Part shown: in pieces, positions 1-11,503 of the stretch
How positions within the stretch are numbered: position 1 is the stretch's first letter
Layout of the letters: every line of letters begins with the position of its first letter
Assembly (NCBI GenBank): GCA_024500155.1
Contig: CM044867.1
Location: 28,035,632-28,099,631, forward strand
From: Chenopodium formosanum
Taxonomy: Eukaryota; Streptophyta; Magnoliopsida; Caryophyllales; Amaranthaceae
Length of the DNA: 64,000 nt
Direction of reading: 5' to 3'
Notes under the pieces: model-generated
Database searches by the model: none
Seen by the model: only the letters and a program-made list of their open reading frames with translations
What the model was told of the DNA's origin: nothing
Position numbers and translations under genes: made by a program

Positions 1-1040
1 TCTTTATATCAAGAGAATACACACGTTAGTAACTTCAAGAAAGAAATAAATCAACAAATAAATCAAATAACAATTTAAATAAGGATTTGCGACCAAACCC
101 TCAGAAATATCAACCTTTCACGTTGAGGTCTAAGGCAACTTCGAGCTTGGCTAGGTGTATTAGAGTCTCGTGAAAGACGTACGGCATTTGTGTATTTAGG
201 CTAGGCTAAGAAGGAGAGAGAGAGAAAGAATAAGCGTTAGCTTAGAGTGATAAGAGATGATGATTGTTGGTGTATCAAAATGATGGGAATCGGCCCTTAT
301 TTATAGAGAAAAACGACCGAAAAGATCAGAAAACGAGTTAGAATTCCATCCGGAATAAAACAGGTTTCATCGCGTCGCGATACTCCCATCGTTGTGCGAT
401 GGATCCATCGCTACGCGATGATTTTTGAAAGATAAGATTCGTATGGAATCCGACTTCCAATCAAATTGGGTTAGCCAAATATCCGTACTTATCCTTATTA
501 AATCAGGATTAAATCTATTTAAAACACTTGTTTTATCCGAAATAAAATTCTTAATCATTATCTTTTTAAAAATAGGAAAAATTAGAACCTTCTAGAAGAT
601 AATAATCAATCCTAATGGTTTTAGAACTTAAAACAACCTTCTAGATAATTCTAGAAGCTTAAGATAAATCCTAATAGTTTTAGAAATACAATTAATATTA
701 ATGGACCCTCCACATGATCATAAGGTCCGCATATAAAGCTCATTTTAAGCCCAGTTTAGTATTTTGGCCATAACTTCCTCGTTATAACTCGGAATTGGGC
801 TTATAATATATCGTTGGACCCAAATTATGGACCAAAATAAACTGGTTTGGATGTTTTTCATAAACAGGACACGAAATAAATGATTTTAAGGACACAAAAT
901 GAATTATTTTGAATTAAAACATTTTAGAAAAAGGGAAATTTACGAGACTCTTCAACATTTCACCTTGTTCGATAATCAATGACGTGAAAGGTACTCATCA
1001 CTGGGTTTCATTTTTGGGGAGACACAATCAGGTGTCTACA
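1..1040 (-). repeat. Long LTR fragment, cut by the left window edge
   Basis: Read on the minus strand this begins TGTAGACACC at position 1040 and matches the first half of the solo LTR at 16104-18197, including the opening near GTGTCTCC, a TATAAATA box (plus positions 298-305) and the cytosine-rich leader that follows. The GC-rich 39-bp repeat array of the other copy is reduced here to about 1.4 degenerate units (roughly 368-420). The rest of the element lies outside the window. No coding sequence belongs to it; the small ORFs are chance. The retrotransposon family was not assigned. The call as an LTR rests on the complete second copy with its target-site duplication. Confidence 0.75.
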
Positions 1041-3628
1041 ATATGTTAGTGTCAACAATTACATAAATAATTCAATACAATAAATAATAAACAAAGAAAC
1101 ATATAACCCTCTTCGCTCAATCCCATCATGCTTGATATGCTCCTTCTACCTGTACTTCTCTTTATTTCAATCTCACTACTCGCCATATAAAATGGGTCAT
1201 AGTAGGGCCAATCCAAAGAAAAGCCAAACACAAACAACAAAGTACGAATCAGCAAAAGCTGAGTACATATGCACCAATAGGAATAATCACACTAACATAA
1301 ATATCCTAGAATTAGACAATAATAGATAAATAAATAAATAAAAACATGCTCGTCATACAACACAAGTCAACTTACATCTGACTCATGACTCTACTTTAAT
1401 TTATTAATAAATAGTTTGGATAACGCATCGAACGGGTTTCCTTCCTTAAAATAGCCCATTAAAAATGGAGCTTCCAATCAGGGAGCTACCCCAATTGGCA
1501 CCTACTATGTCACACTTGGTGACGAAATTCCAATGCATTAATAATAAAAGAAAGTACAGCATCCTGTACCCCTGTAGAAGCTATGATCAAATATAAAGTC
1601 ACATAACCCCCCCCCCCATGTGTTCATGCTCAAGGTGTATACGTTCCAAGAGTTTTGGTGCGTATCCTCTTACACTTTACGTGATTTACCAATTTAACTT
1701 GTGATGAATCCAACCAATCAATCAAGAACAAACATAATAAAAATTAACACATACTTCTAATTCACTCTTGAATTAATTAATGAACACATACTATTTATTT
1801 TAATTAAGGTTCCTTGCCTAGTTTTGTGCACAAAATTGCACGATTACTACCTTGGTGCATAAATGCACTAATAACTTCCTTGACTCAATCTCAACTATGT
1901 GAGTGAGTAATAAACTAACTTCTTGACTCGACCTCAACTTATGTGGGTGAGTAAATAAATAAACTAACTTTCTTGACACAACTCCAATAATAAATTGGTG
2001 AGAATAAAATCATGAATCATGCTCAATAAATATAACTTTAGCTCTTTTCGATAAACATAAGCCTTGCTTATTATATACATGCCTTCTTGTTGATTAATAA
2101 TAAATAATATAACATGATTCAATTACTTTCAACTTGTATCAAGCTCATAATAATAATTCCTTCATACTCACATGCTTACATATAAGACATGGATAATCAA
2201 TCAATCAATTCAAGTATCACAACACAACTTAATATGATACTAATCTCATACTTGATACCAAATTTAACTTCCTAACATGGTACTACGCATAATTAATATA
2301 TCCTACGCGCATGCGTACCTCAACTCGTCTTTCCAACTAGCCACAATGCTAGAAATTACTCAACTTAATGTCTCCTACAATACCAAATACATAAACTCAA
2401 TTACTCCCTTGATTACACAAATTTCCAGCAACTTTTAAACACTTTAAAACCTCTTTAATAAGCTGAAATTTTGGTTAAAAACCTTTAAAACCCTTTCTTT
2501 AAGTGGGTAATTAAAACCACAAAGTAGAAACTTAAATATACTGCTTATATAAAAATTCCAGCATACTTTTTAAGGTTTAAACCCCTCAAATAAATCTGAA
2601 AATTATATTAAAACCAATTAAAACCTTCTCTACTTATGGGTAATTAAACCCTTTTTATAAAAACACAAAAGTAGTGCTTAAAATAAAATTCCAGCTTTAT
2701 TATATTAACAAAAACTCATTAACACTCCATAAAGATACAATCTTTAAGCTTTATTATCACTTACAATCAATGGGTATATAAAACCCCCAAATCAATTGCA
2801 AGTTAGAACCCTAAAACTCAATTCTTTTATAATTAAAACCCTAGCTTTCAATACTTTAAAACATCATAATTTAAAACCATACAAAATCTGAAATTTATAC
2901 TCTTTAGTTGTCAAAACACAATTATACCATATACTAATATAATTTATCAATGAAAAATAAAAACCCAAAACAAATAATTACATAAACAATAATTTAAAAC
3001 AAGGAGGAGAGAGAAAGGAGAACCACCGTGTGGTGGCCGACGGCTGGGTGGTGGCTGGCCGGCGGTGACGTGGTTGCGACGTCGGCGAGGTGAGGTGGCA
3101 GCAAGTGGAGGAAGCAAAGCAAGCATCTTGTTTGCTTGCGTGATGTTGTTCACGCATGAACCCAAAGAAAACAAGGAAAAGAATAAAAGAAAAGAAAGAA
3201 AAAGAAGGAAAGAAAAAGGAAAAATAAATACTTACATGGCAAATCTGATTTTTGGCCTCCTTGTGTGGAAAATTTTTGGGTATTGGGATGCATTTATAGA
3301 GTAGAGAATAGGGTTTAAGTTTGGGCTTAATAAATAAATGGGCTTGAGTTATGGAATATTTGATCCACAAGGGTTCAAATAAAGAATTGGGCTTAGTTAA
3401 ATGAAATGGGTAGGTCCAATAAGAGTATGTAGGAAGAGTTTACATACGATTATTTAAATAAGACCAAATAATTAACAAATGTTTAGCCCAAAATATATTT
3501 TATTTTTATAAAAATAACTAAAATACTTTAGCCCTTTAAAACATTTAATTAAAATAATTGAGCCCTTAAAATATATTTTATAAATACTTAAATAAATTAT
3601 AAAATAGATTAAAAATACAGAGTATTAC
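1041..3628 (-). repeat. Probable Ty3/gypsy-type LTR or LTR fragment, non-coding
   Basis: AT-rich, no credible protein. On the minus strand it starts TGTAATACTCTGTATTTTTA at 3628, a start common to plant gypsy LTRs (established knowledge), and has a TATAAATG box at plus 3291-3298 about 330 bp downstream of that start. Its right edge falls inside the integrase of the Tat remnant, so it probably inserted there. Its left edge abuts another LTR at 1040 and no matching target-site duplication was found, so the element is truncated or the boundaries are approximate. A 9-C run lies near 1609-1617. Similar AT-rich sequence occurs around 56850-57640. Confidence 0.35.
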
Positions 3629-4640
3629 AACATCGGGGGGAGAACTTTGGCCCACAAGGCATTAAGAGCAGGGTATTACTAGCCCACCATGATCTTAGAC
3701 GCTAAGGAGCTGGTCAGAAAATGCGAAAAATGTCAAAAGTTCACACCAGTCATCCATCAGCCAGCCCGAGATCTCTAGCCAATCCTGAACCCGCTTCCAT
3801 TTGCTCAATGGGGGCTGGATATTTTGGGACCATTTTATGATGCTCCGTACCAAAAAAACCATTAACTATTTCAGCAAATGGGTCGAGGCCGAAGCAACGT
3901 CGAACATCATAGAGGAAACTGTCAGGAAATTAATCTGGCAGAATATTATCACTCGGTTTGGAATCCCGAAGGTCTTTGTCTTCGATCATGGGAGGCAATT
4001 TGATAATTTGCCGCTAAGGCGGTACACCGATCAGTTCGGCATCAAGTTGGCATATTCTGCAGTATGTCATCCGCAAAGTAACGGTCAAGCCGAACCTGCA
4101 AACAAGCAGATTCTCAACGCTCTCAAGAAGAGAGTTGAAGATCAAAAGTCCAAGTGGATAGAGGAACTTCCAAGAACCATCTGGTCACTTCGGATGGCTG
4201 AAAAAGAGGCTACGGGACATTGACCTTTTGAGCTGGTGTATGGATCCGATGTCATTCTTCTAGTGGAAATCGGCACAGAAAGTCTGCGGGTAATTCTCTT
4301 CTCTGCCGAAGAAAATGAGCAACTCATGAAAGAATCCCTCGATTTTCTGGACGAGGTCAGATATTCGGCTCGAGACAAAATGGCTGCATATAAGCAAAGA
4401 ATTAGCAAATTCTACAACCGAAGAGTCAATGCAAGACCTCTCAAAATTAGGGATCTGGTTCTTCGGAATGCTGCAGCTATGCAAAAAAGCCGCATTCATG
4501 GGAAACTCTCAGCCACTTGGGAGGGACCCTATGAAATTTATGATGAGCTTCAGCCTGGAACATACCAACTTCGTCAGTTGGATGGAATTGAGATGAAAAA
4601 CCACTGGAATGCTGATGTACTGAAAAAATATCATGTGTAA
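3629..4640 (+). pseudogene. Tat-type integrase, broken
   Basis: Retrotransposon integrase, the enzyme that joins element cDNA to host DNA. Visible parts are the CEKCQKF half of the HHCC zinc-binding domain, the core region around GLDILGPF, FDHGRQFD and the SNGQAEPANKQ segment with the catalytic glutamate, and the C-terminal strand ending NADVLKKYHV. It closely parallels the C-terminus of the intact pol at 36320-41278. Damage: two in-frame TAG codons before the core, a frame change with loss of sequence near 3850 between the zinc and core domains, and a TGA at 4221-4223 just before the PFELVYGSD segment. It cannot make a full enzyme. The N-terminal part is cut off at the left. Confidence 0.85.
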
Positions 4641-5647
4641 GCCCTTCGGGGAAGAACAATCTATGTAAGTGCATCTTTTTAAATTAATGAAAGGCCTTTG
4701 AGCCACCATTTCTATCAATTTTGCAAGTTTCTATTTTTCTGTCTTCTATATTTTTGAAAAAAGGTTTCCCTTCGGCACTGTCTGAAGTATAGCCCAACAG
4801 AGGCATTGTACTTCAGATTGCCGTCAAACCTGCCCAACAGGGAACAATGATTTCACCACCAAAGTATAGCATTGCAAGGCATTGTACTTCGGGTAAATAA
4901 GTTCCTTAGGGCGAAGAGGCCGTGGACAAATCTGAAGCATAGCCTAACACTGGCATCGTGCTTCAGAGGAGTTATATCCGAAACATTGCCAGAATGACGG
5001 CCTTGTGTTTCAGATAGTCATTCCCTCGGGTAAAATTTTAAGGATCGAGAGAATACTGCTCTTGGAGTCTAATACTTCTGAGCAGCGAACTCATAGATCC
5101 TTCCAAAAAGAAAAGAAAAGAAAAGAGCATAAACTTCAAATTTTTGATTTTAGAAATTTTGCCAAGGCAAAGCTTCGTTTGCACCAAAAATCTAAAGCAA
5201 TCACCTTAGAAACCTGAAGATTACAACATCAGATTTCTGGTGGGCAAGAAGCACTAAGCTAAGTATTAAGTCCAAGCCGAAGCTCAACACTTAGAAAAAT
5301 TTTGCAAAATTTGAGAAAAAAGCAAGAAAGCTAGGTAAAAAGAGAGCAAGGCAGTGGAAAAGAAAAACAGTGCATACAAGCCAACTCAAGTACGCTCAGA
5401 TCTCCGAGCTACATCAAATAAAGTTTCAGAACAAACATAGAGAAATATTCTAAATCGACAGCCGCCCACAAGCGGAAAAATTCACAACTGCCAAACTAAG
5501 TACAACTACTCAAAAACAAAAGCAGATAAAGAGTTTGTACATCAAGGCAAGCTGAAGAAAAAGATTCAAAGGCAAAAACAGATGCGGTAAAGTTTAAAAT
5601 TAAGCACAAGTTGATCCGCAAGATTCTGTAGACGACTGCCCGAGTTT
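4641..5647 (+). repeat. Tat remnant spacer with four covarying hairpins (4782-5013)
   Basis: Non-coding DNA between the integrase stop and the tail of the antisense gene. Four imperfect copies of a 34-36 nt hairpin lie at 4782-4816, 4859-4892, 4932-4966 and 4978-5013. Arms change together: CTGAAGTA/TACTTCAG in copy 1 becomes CTGAAGCA/TGCTTCAG in copy 3, and CGAAACA pairs with TGTTTC in copy 4. Copies 1 and 3 share a loop of the form TAGCCYAACA. The rest (5014-5647) is A-rich with no recognisable gene. A structured RNA element or a decayed tandem repeat are both possible. Confidence 0.55.
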
Positions 5648-8600
5648 CTATGCTTCAGCATCAGCAGGATCTGGCTGAGCAGTTGTGCTCGGACTCTTGG
5701 AAGCCTCACCACCAGCAGAAGAAGAGGCAGGCTGAGCAAGAGTCTTCTCAGATTCTTTCTTCTTAGCTTCCTCCTTCTCTTTTCTCTCAGCCTCCTCCTT
5801 TTCTTGAGCCTCAGCTTCGGCTTGGCGAGCCAGGAAAGCAACCTCAGCTGGACTGGCCTCATGCATATGTGTATCTTCTGGGTCCAAAGATCATTCCTCG
5901 GCCATGTCCCAGTTAATACTGGGGTTAACATGAAAAGCCAGCCACCGAGCTACGTTGAAACTATTCTCAAAGCCCTCGTCATAATGCGCCTTGGTGTAAA
6001 TCCTGACTACCAGCAGTTTCTCGGCAGCTTCGAGGTCATCCCGAGTCTTGGCAACTCCTTCTCCCTGAGTCTTCAGCAGCTCTTGGGCATCCTTAAGCTC
6101 GTTCTGAGCCTTAGAGGATTCTGCTTGCTTAGCGTTAAGCTTGTTCTGAAGGTGCTGAATCTCATCTTGAAGCTCAGATTGCTTCTTGTTGGACTCTTCT
6201 TGGGCAGCAGCAGCCTTCTGTTTGAATTCCTCGGCCATCATATGCCGAATCTCAAATTCTCGCTACACCATCTTTTTAATCCGAGACTCCAGACCAGGGA
6301 GATCCTCGGCACCATATTTTTCTATCAAGGCATACCCATCGTCCAAGATAGGCCATACAACCTTCTCCAAATTTTGGAGGACAATGTATGCGTTCACCTG
6401 CAGCCTATCTCGGTCTTCCTTGATATCAGCAGTTTCTTCTTGGGCAGCCTTGGCCTTGAGCTCAACAATGTTAGCTCGGAGTTCAGCATCCTCGGCCTTG
6501 AATTTCAGGTCCTCGTTCATCTCCACGGCCAAGTAGTGGTTATGAATAGCCTGCGGAGTCGAGAAACAATCGGCCGAAGTCAAAAAAAAAAAAAAAAAAA
6601 AAACCTCAAGTAAAAGGCTCAAGTATAAGGAAATTTACTTGCATCAGCAACTTCTAGTTCTCGGTAAAAGGATTTGAAACCCTTACGAAGGGCTTAGATA
6701 CCCCAGCTGTAGCCTGAAGGGACCAAATCTTCGCCTTTTCAAGATCTAACAGGCCAGACAGATCGCCGAAGAACTCAATAGCCGAGCTTTGGTAAGAACG
6801 AAGAGCATTCCTGCCAGCATTAGGAACAACCATTAGAGGGGCAGACTCAAACCCCATTTCGACAGATTGGAAGGTCCTGAAGGAGTTTCCCGCTGAAGTC
6901 GAAGACATGTCGAAGTCCTTCGCATCCTCAACCTTCTTCTCATCCTCGGCCTCTTTCAGGCCTTCAGCATTGGAGTCCTTGGGCTCCTCATCCAAAATCT
7001 GCACTTCATCATCCTCGGGGTGCACTATCAGGGCATCAGCCTCTTGCTGAATTTCATCAGCGAAAGGTTCAGCCACATGTCAAGGAGATGGGGGTGGAGC
7101 CAAACTTGAGGATTCAACCTCCTGAGTTTTAGTCAGTTGCTCAGGAAGGGGAGTTTTCTACTGGACCTCCTCCTCGACATGAACCTCGGGAGGAGGAGTA
7201 CTTTGTTGAATTTCTCCCTCAGCAAGACCTTCGAGAGGAGGAGGAGTCTTCTCGTTGATCACTTCTGGCCTCTCTTCTTCTAGCTGAGGCCTCTTTGCAG
7301 GAACTGGGCAGCTTGAAACTGCCCTGACCCTATCACAACTCTTTTTCTCTTTGGGCCCGATATTTCTTCGTCTGAAGACGATTCGTCTGAAGTAGACTCT
7401 ACTTGAGCAGCCTTAGTCGGCTCTCCTCTATTGCTTTTTCCTTCGTCAGACTGTGGAACAAAGAACAGGGGGGCAAAGAGCCATATGAGCAGCAAGTAAA
7501 AAAAAAAAAGAGAGAATGAAAGGAAAAATGAAGACAAGTCCAGAGATTCACTGAAGTCTTTAGCAGACGAGCGTCTTCAGAGTTTTCCTCTTCTTCTTCT
7601 TCAACTCCTTCCCTTTTTGCTCTCGGCTCAGCAGTAGGAGTAGAAGGCCCAGCTCCACTTCTAGAAGCCTCTGCAACGATAGTTACAACGGCTTGTTCTT
7701 CAGCGGAGTGAAGGAAATACGGGTCAACCTTCTCGTACCATGGCTTCTATGCTTGATACTCAGCCGCGCTGACTATCTAGAGCCTCTTCTCATGCAGGGA
7801 GAGAGCCCGATCCTTGGAATCAGTGATTTTAGGAGCGTTGGTGATCGAATTTCTCTGCTGACTAATCTTGAGCACTCGGTAATCAACGCCCGAATTCTCT
7901 TCGTATAGCTCTGAAAGGCCAAAGAGCAAGGGTTAGCAGAGCCGAAGGAAATAAAACATTGAATAGCAAAAAATAAAAATAAAGTCTTCGGCCCCAGCCG
8001 AGTTCCTTAGCGCCTTGATACCTTCGGCTGAGGCCAACGACGAGAAGTATCTTCTCCTGGAAGATATAGTGGCAGCACGGAAGCCAAATCTCAAGCACAT
8101 TGGCCATTCGGCCCATGGCTGCACGCACTTTCTTCTTCCTGAAGAGCTCCATCTACTTCAGATCAGCGTCAAAGAACTCGTCAGGCCCGATGCTGGACAT
8201 ATGGGGGTCGGGCTGCCTCAAGTATCAGGGCTCACCAAAAAAGTTCGGATGACCTTCGTCTCAAGGTGCCCGAACCTAGATCCATTGGCCTCTCCAATCC
8301 TTATCCGAGGTATCATTCGGCCAAGTGGAAATATACCCCCATCCTTGATCTGCCACCAATCGGGGCCATGCCACTTGTTGGACTGCTTGTTCTTCACCAA
8401 CTTGTGCATGCACCGAAAGCAATGCGGACTCGGCGTGTACTCATTGAAAAAGCACACCCAAAGGTAAGTCATCATCCTTCGGATGGTGACAGGGGTCAAC
8501 GAGATGTTGTACCCATTCAGCACCTTCACTATAAAGGAGTGAAGAGGAAACCGAAGCCCACACTGCAGCTGCCGAGTATAAACTCCGATGTAGCCAGGTG

Positions 8601-9066
8601 GAGGATGGTGAATTCTATCTCCGGCAGTGGGCATTCGGCACCAATACCCATCTTCCTCCATTATGCCATAAAAAATTTCAACTTGTTCGGCAAAGCGGTA
8701 GGTGGCGTTATTTTCGACCCACCAAAAATAAGGTCGAGCTCTCATTATGCCGCTGTTTTCATCTACATTGGTCCACTCCCTTTCCTCGGGAGTTAAAGGC
8801 CTAGATGCCGAAGCCGCGCTTCGGCCAGAGGTGCTAGCTTCTTCCGAGGCCTTGGGGGGCAAACTGGAGATCGGCACGACCCTGATTGCGGCCCCACTTG
8901 GGGTAGCAGCAGCTCCAGTCCCCGCTCTAGCGTGAGGGTTTTGGTCACTGAGAAGCGGCATCATTGCCAGAGGACGGTTCCGCCGCGGAATCAACTGCGA
9001 CACCTCCTCCTCCTCCTCCTCCTCTTCATCAACCTCCATAGGTCTTTTTCCTCGGTCGCCGGCCAT
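5648..9066 (-). pseudogene. Antisense extra ORF of the Tat remnant (decayed)
   Basis: A long gene facing the integrase. It starts at ATG 9066 and reads left. Its first 282 codons are open (to 8218): a basic-then-acidic start with a run of glutamates, a proline/alanine linker, and a GLRFPLHSF segment matching GLRFPLHPF in the antisense gene at 32240-35455. That segment resembles the Pfam 'putative gypsy type transposon' domain. Further on are acidic patches (7076-6654), then coiled-coil-like heptads rich in E, K, Q and A (6622-5891) and a charged E/K tail (5887-5648). The frame is broken near 8218, by TAG after 6263 and TGA near 5888. T-rich stretches near 7490 and 6580 look like old introns. 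The function of the family is unknown. Plus-strand ORFs over this region are shadows. Confidence 0.7.
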
Positions 9067-9324
9067 TTTTAAAGCGGTGGTGGTGCGGGAAAACGAAAAA
9101 AGGGGATACTTGAAAAAGCAAAGAAAACCGAAGAAATTTCAGAGAAGATTACCTTTGTCAGACGCGGAATTTGCCGACCTATGGATTCAGAGCAACAAAT
9201 TCTAGTATAAAGCTTGAGATTGTTGGGTATAAGCGAAAAAAGGAAATCGGGTTAGTAGCGAAGACTAGCGAGAAGCAAAGGTGAATTAGCGAAATGAAAT
9301 AAGGAAAGAAAGTGGGATGCGTGG

Positions 9325-9332
9325 CTTAAATA
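9325..9332 (-). promoter_or_regulatory. TATA-like box for the antisense ORF
   Basis: Minus strand reads GGTATTTAAGC here, about 260 bp upstream of the ATG at 9066. The same 11 bases precede the antisense gene of the second Tat element (31925-31932) at about 315 bp. Start site not demonstrated. Confidence 0.5.
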
Positions 9333-9583
9333 CCTTCCAGAAATGGGAATTTTGGGAGTCCGCGCCACTAAAACCCCCACTAATTCCACTTCAATGCTCA
9401 GTTGTTCGATGCTTCTCTAATTAACCGCCACTAAATCATCCAACTTCCCCATTACCTTAAAAAATAACCGTTATTGCCTCAATAACCCCCCAAATATAAA
9501 TGCTAATTAAATCACTTACTTCCCTCCATTTTGCAAGTCAAACCCGTTTCATCATGCTTCCGAATCGGGTCTGGGGGACAAGT

Positions 9584-10003
9584 TGTTTGGGTCCAATTTA
9601 CTCCAATTGGGCCAGTCCACAAATGATTCAATTACAAAAGCCCAAAGCAAGGTTCAACTCTCCATTCAAGTGCCAAGTCAGTCAAAGGTCCAGTCAATGT
9701 GGCCAGCCCACTTGATTTGAGGCTGATTTATCTATTGGGTAAGGTATAAAAGCCTTCACTCTCCTCTCTCTACATTCATTCACATTAAGCCTCAAGCAAT
9801 TAATACTCTTGCATAGCTTTCTCTCTCTAAATACTGTACTGACTTCGGCATCGGAGGGACCTTCCTCAGCACAACCTCGGAGGCCAGTTTACGTGTGTTT
9901 GCTGTGTAGGAAATCGTCGTCCCTGTCATCACTTGGGCCGAGATTAGTCTTCAACCCACAAGAAAGGACCTGTCCGAAGGTCCCATTGTTTTCACCCGAA
10001 ACA
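9584..10003 (+). repeat. 3' LTR of the Tat remnant
   Basis: Begins TGTTTGGG and ends CCGAAACA, an inverted TG..CA pair, 420 bp long. A purine-rich tract with GGGGG (about 9569-9580) sits just before it as a polypurine tract. TATAAAAG at 9746-9753 is a good promoter box, followed by a CT-rich leader. The 5' LTR is absent, so neither age nor target-site duplication can be read. Confidence 0.65.
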
Positions 10004-11503
10004 ATGTTGTTGAGAAGTATGATATAATTTATTTACATCAGTGTTATGTTATAAGATTTGTTTCACAACCGGTTAACATTAAGTTTGGGTTGTATTATTA
10101 ATTTTGGTCAGATGTCGTTCAATGAAGATATGGATGCTCCTGGTAGTTGTATGGCTAATTTGAAGAGCAATCGAGCATTCAAGAACTTTCACTGAATTCA
10201 CGGATGTTGGTTGAAAAAGTGAAACCTTAACTATGGTTAAAACTTCAGCTAAACAGCCGTTTGCAACTAGGTTGAGAAGTATTAACTCCACGTGATAAGC
10301 AAATGACCTTGACACCCCTGTGATAAACGGCCTAGGTTTATCACCGAGATCAACCTGGGCCAGCTCTATTTCTATTGTTGATCTTGGTTAGGTTTTATTG
10401 AAAATAAAATATGCTAGATTTTTGTTTCCTACACAAGGTCAAATTACAGTTTAGTAGAGGGCTTAGATATTTTCTTGGGAGTACCAATTTCTAATAAAAT
10501 TTGAAAGAAGCAAAGTTCACTTGAAATTACTATTTTGCTTGATTCATTGATCTGATCAAATCTTTGTGATTTAAAATTGGTTAAGGACTAAATTGCACTT
10601 AATCTAATCTACGGGGAAGTGTTTGTTAGTGTTCCTTATTGCCATTTTCTAGTAAATGGACTAATAGTGTAGGTTACATCTTTATGTAATCACTGTCCAT
10701 ATTTCATACTTTGAAAAGAATATTGTGAAGCTTTTGAATTTTATACACGAAGGTACTAAAATCAGCAAGATCGTTTGATAACATTTCCCTGTTTTAGTTG
10801 GATTAGTGAGAACGTGAGAACATTATACTGCAGAAAGGACATGTTGTTCTTGTAGAAAGGTTTTGTTGTTCTTGCATTATCTACCAACTCTATTGTATCT
10901 GTTATAGTTGTATTTTCTGCTGCTGTTATGGTTGTCACTACTATTGTTATTGTTCTGATTTTATATTTCTTTATAGTTACTAAGGTAAATTTATTTAAAG
11001 ATCTAATGAGTAATTACTAAGAATTTCAGATTTTAACTTATGTTAATTAAATCGTGCAATACAGACTAATGACCATATGAAATAGCTTAATAACTTAGTA
11101 CAAAAATATGAAAAAGTCCCGAAAAGTGATTCTACTTTCATTGTTCTTTTTTAATTCCACTCCCTTATGCTGTACTTTCATATCCAAGTCTGAACTTTAG
11201 AATTTAATCATTTACTGGTATGCTTGGAAGACTATATATGGATAGGAATCCAATCATTGCAAGTTGCAACTGATGTTTTTCTAGCCTTCTAGGTGAGGAT
11301 TTGTCTTTGATAAAAATTCCTTGTTATAGAAGTATTGATTAAGGGATGTGACTTTTGTTAATTATTTATTTATTTTTTTTTCTTTTTTCTGTTATTGCGG
11401 CTACCCTTTCTCTATACAGGATCTTGATCTTCTAGAGGTTCTTGTATATTTTAAGAACTGTGGTTCATCTTTTAATCAGTTGCTTGCTACATGAAGATGG
11501 AAA
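10004..11503. other. Intergenic stretch, no gene seen
   Basis: AT-rich DNA without a recognisable gene, RNA or complete transposon. Small ORFs (for example 10079-10315 minus) have no family features. It is the flank into which the CACTA element at 11504 inserted. Confidence 0.6.

Larger units (their letters stand above)
3629..10003 (+). mobile_element. 3' remnant of a Tat-lineage Ty3/gypsy retrotransposon
   Basis: This is the downstream third of an element. In order it holds a broken integrase, a non-coding stretch with four hairpins, a decayed gene on the opposite strand, a short region with that gene's TATA-like box, and the 3' LTR. The same order is seen in the intact element at 30781-42362, which supports the Tat assignment. 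gag, protease, RT, RNase H and the 5' LTR are missing, so no target-site duplication can be tested. The left break is inside the integrase zinc-binding domain, where the LTR-like sequence at 1041-3628 ends. Confidence 0.8.

Noticed and set aside
1044..3632. Complete solo LTR bounded by TGTTAG...AACA
   Set aside because: The ends can be read as TGTT/AACA but flanking bases do not match as a duplication and one side abuts another LTR; kept only as a low-confidence LTR-like region.
5804..6613. 269-codon plus-strand ORF
   Set aside because: It is the complement of the coiled-coil part of the antisense Tat gene; the minus frames show heptads and charged composition, while this one is just leucine-rich shadow.
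8015..8796. Overlapping plus-strand ORFs
   Set aside because: Shadows of the minus-strand antisense gene (8218-9066), which has the conserved GLRFPLH segment.
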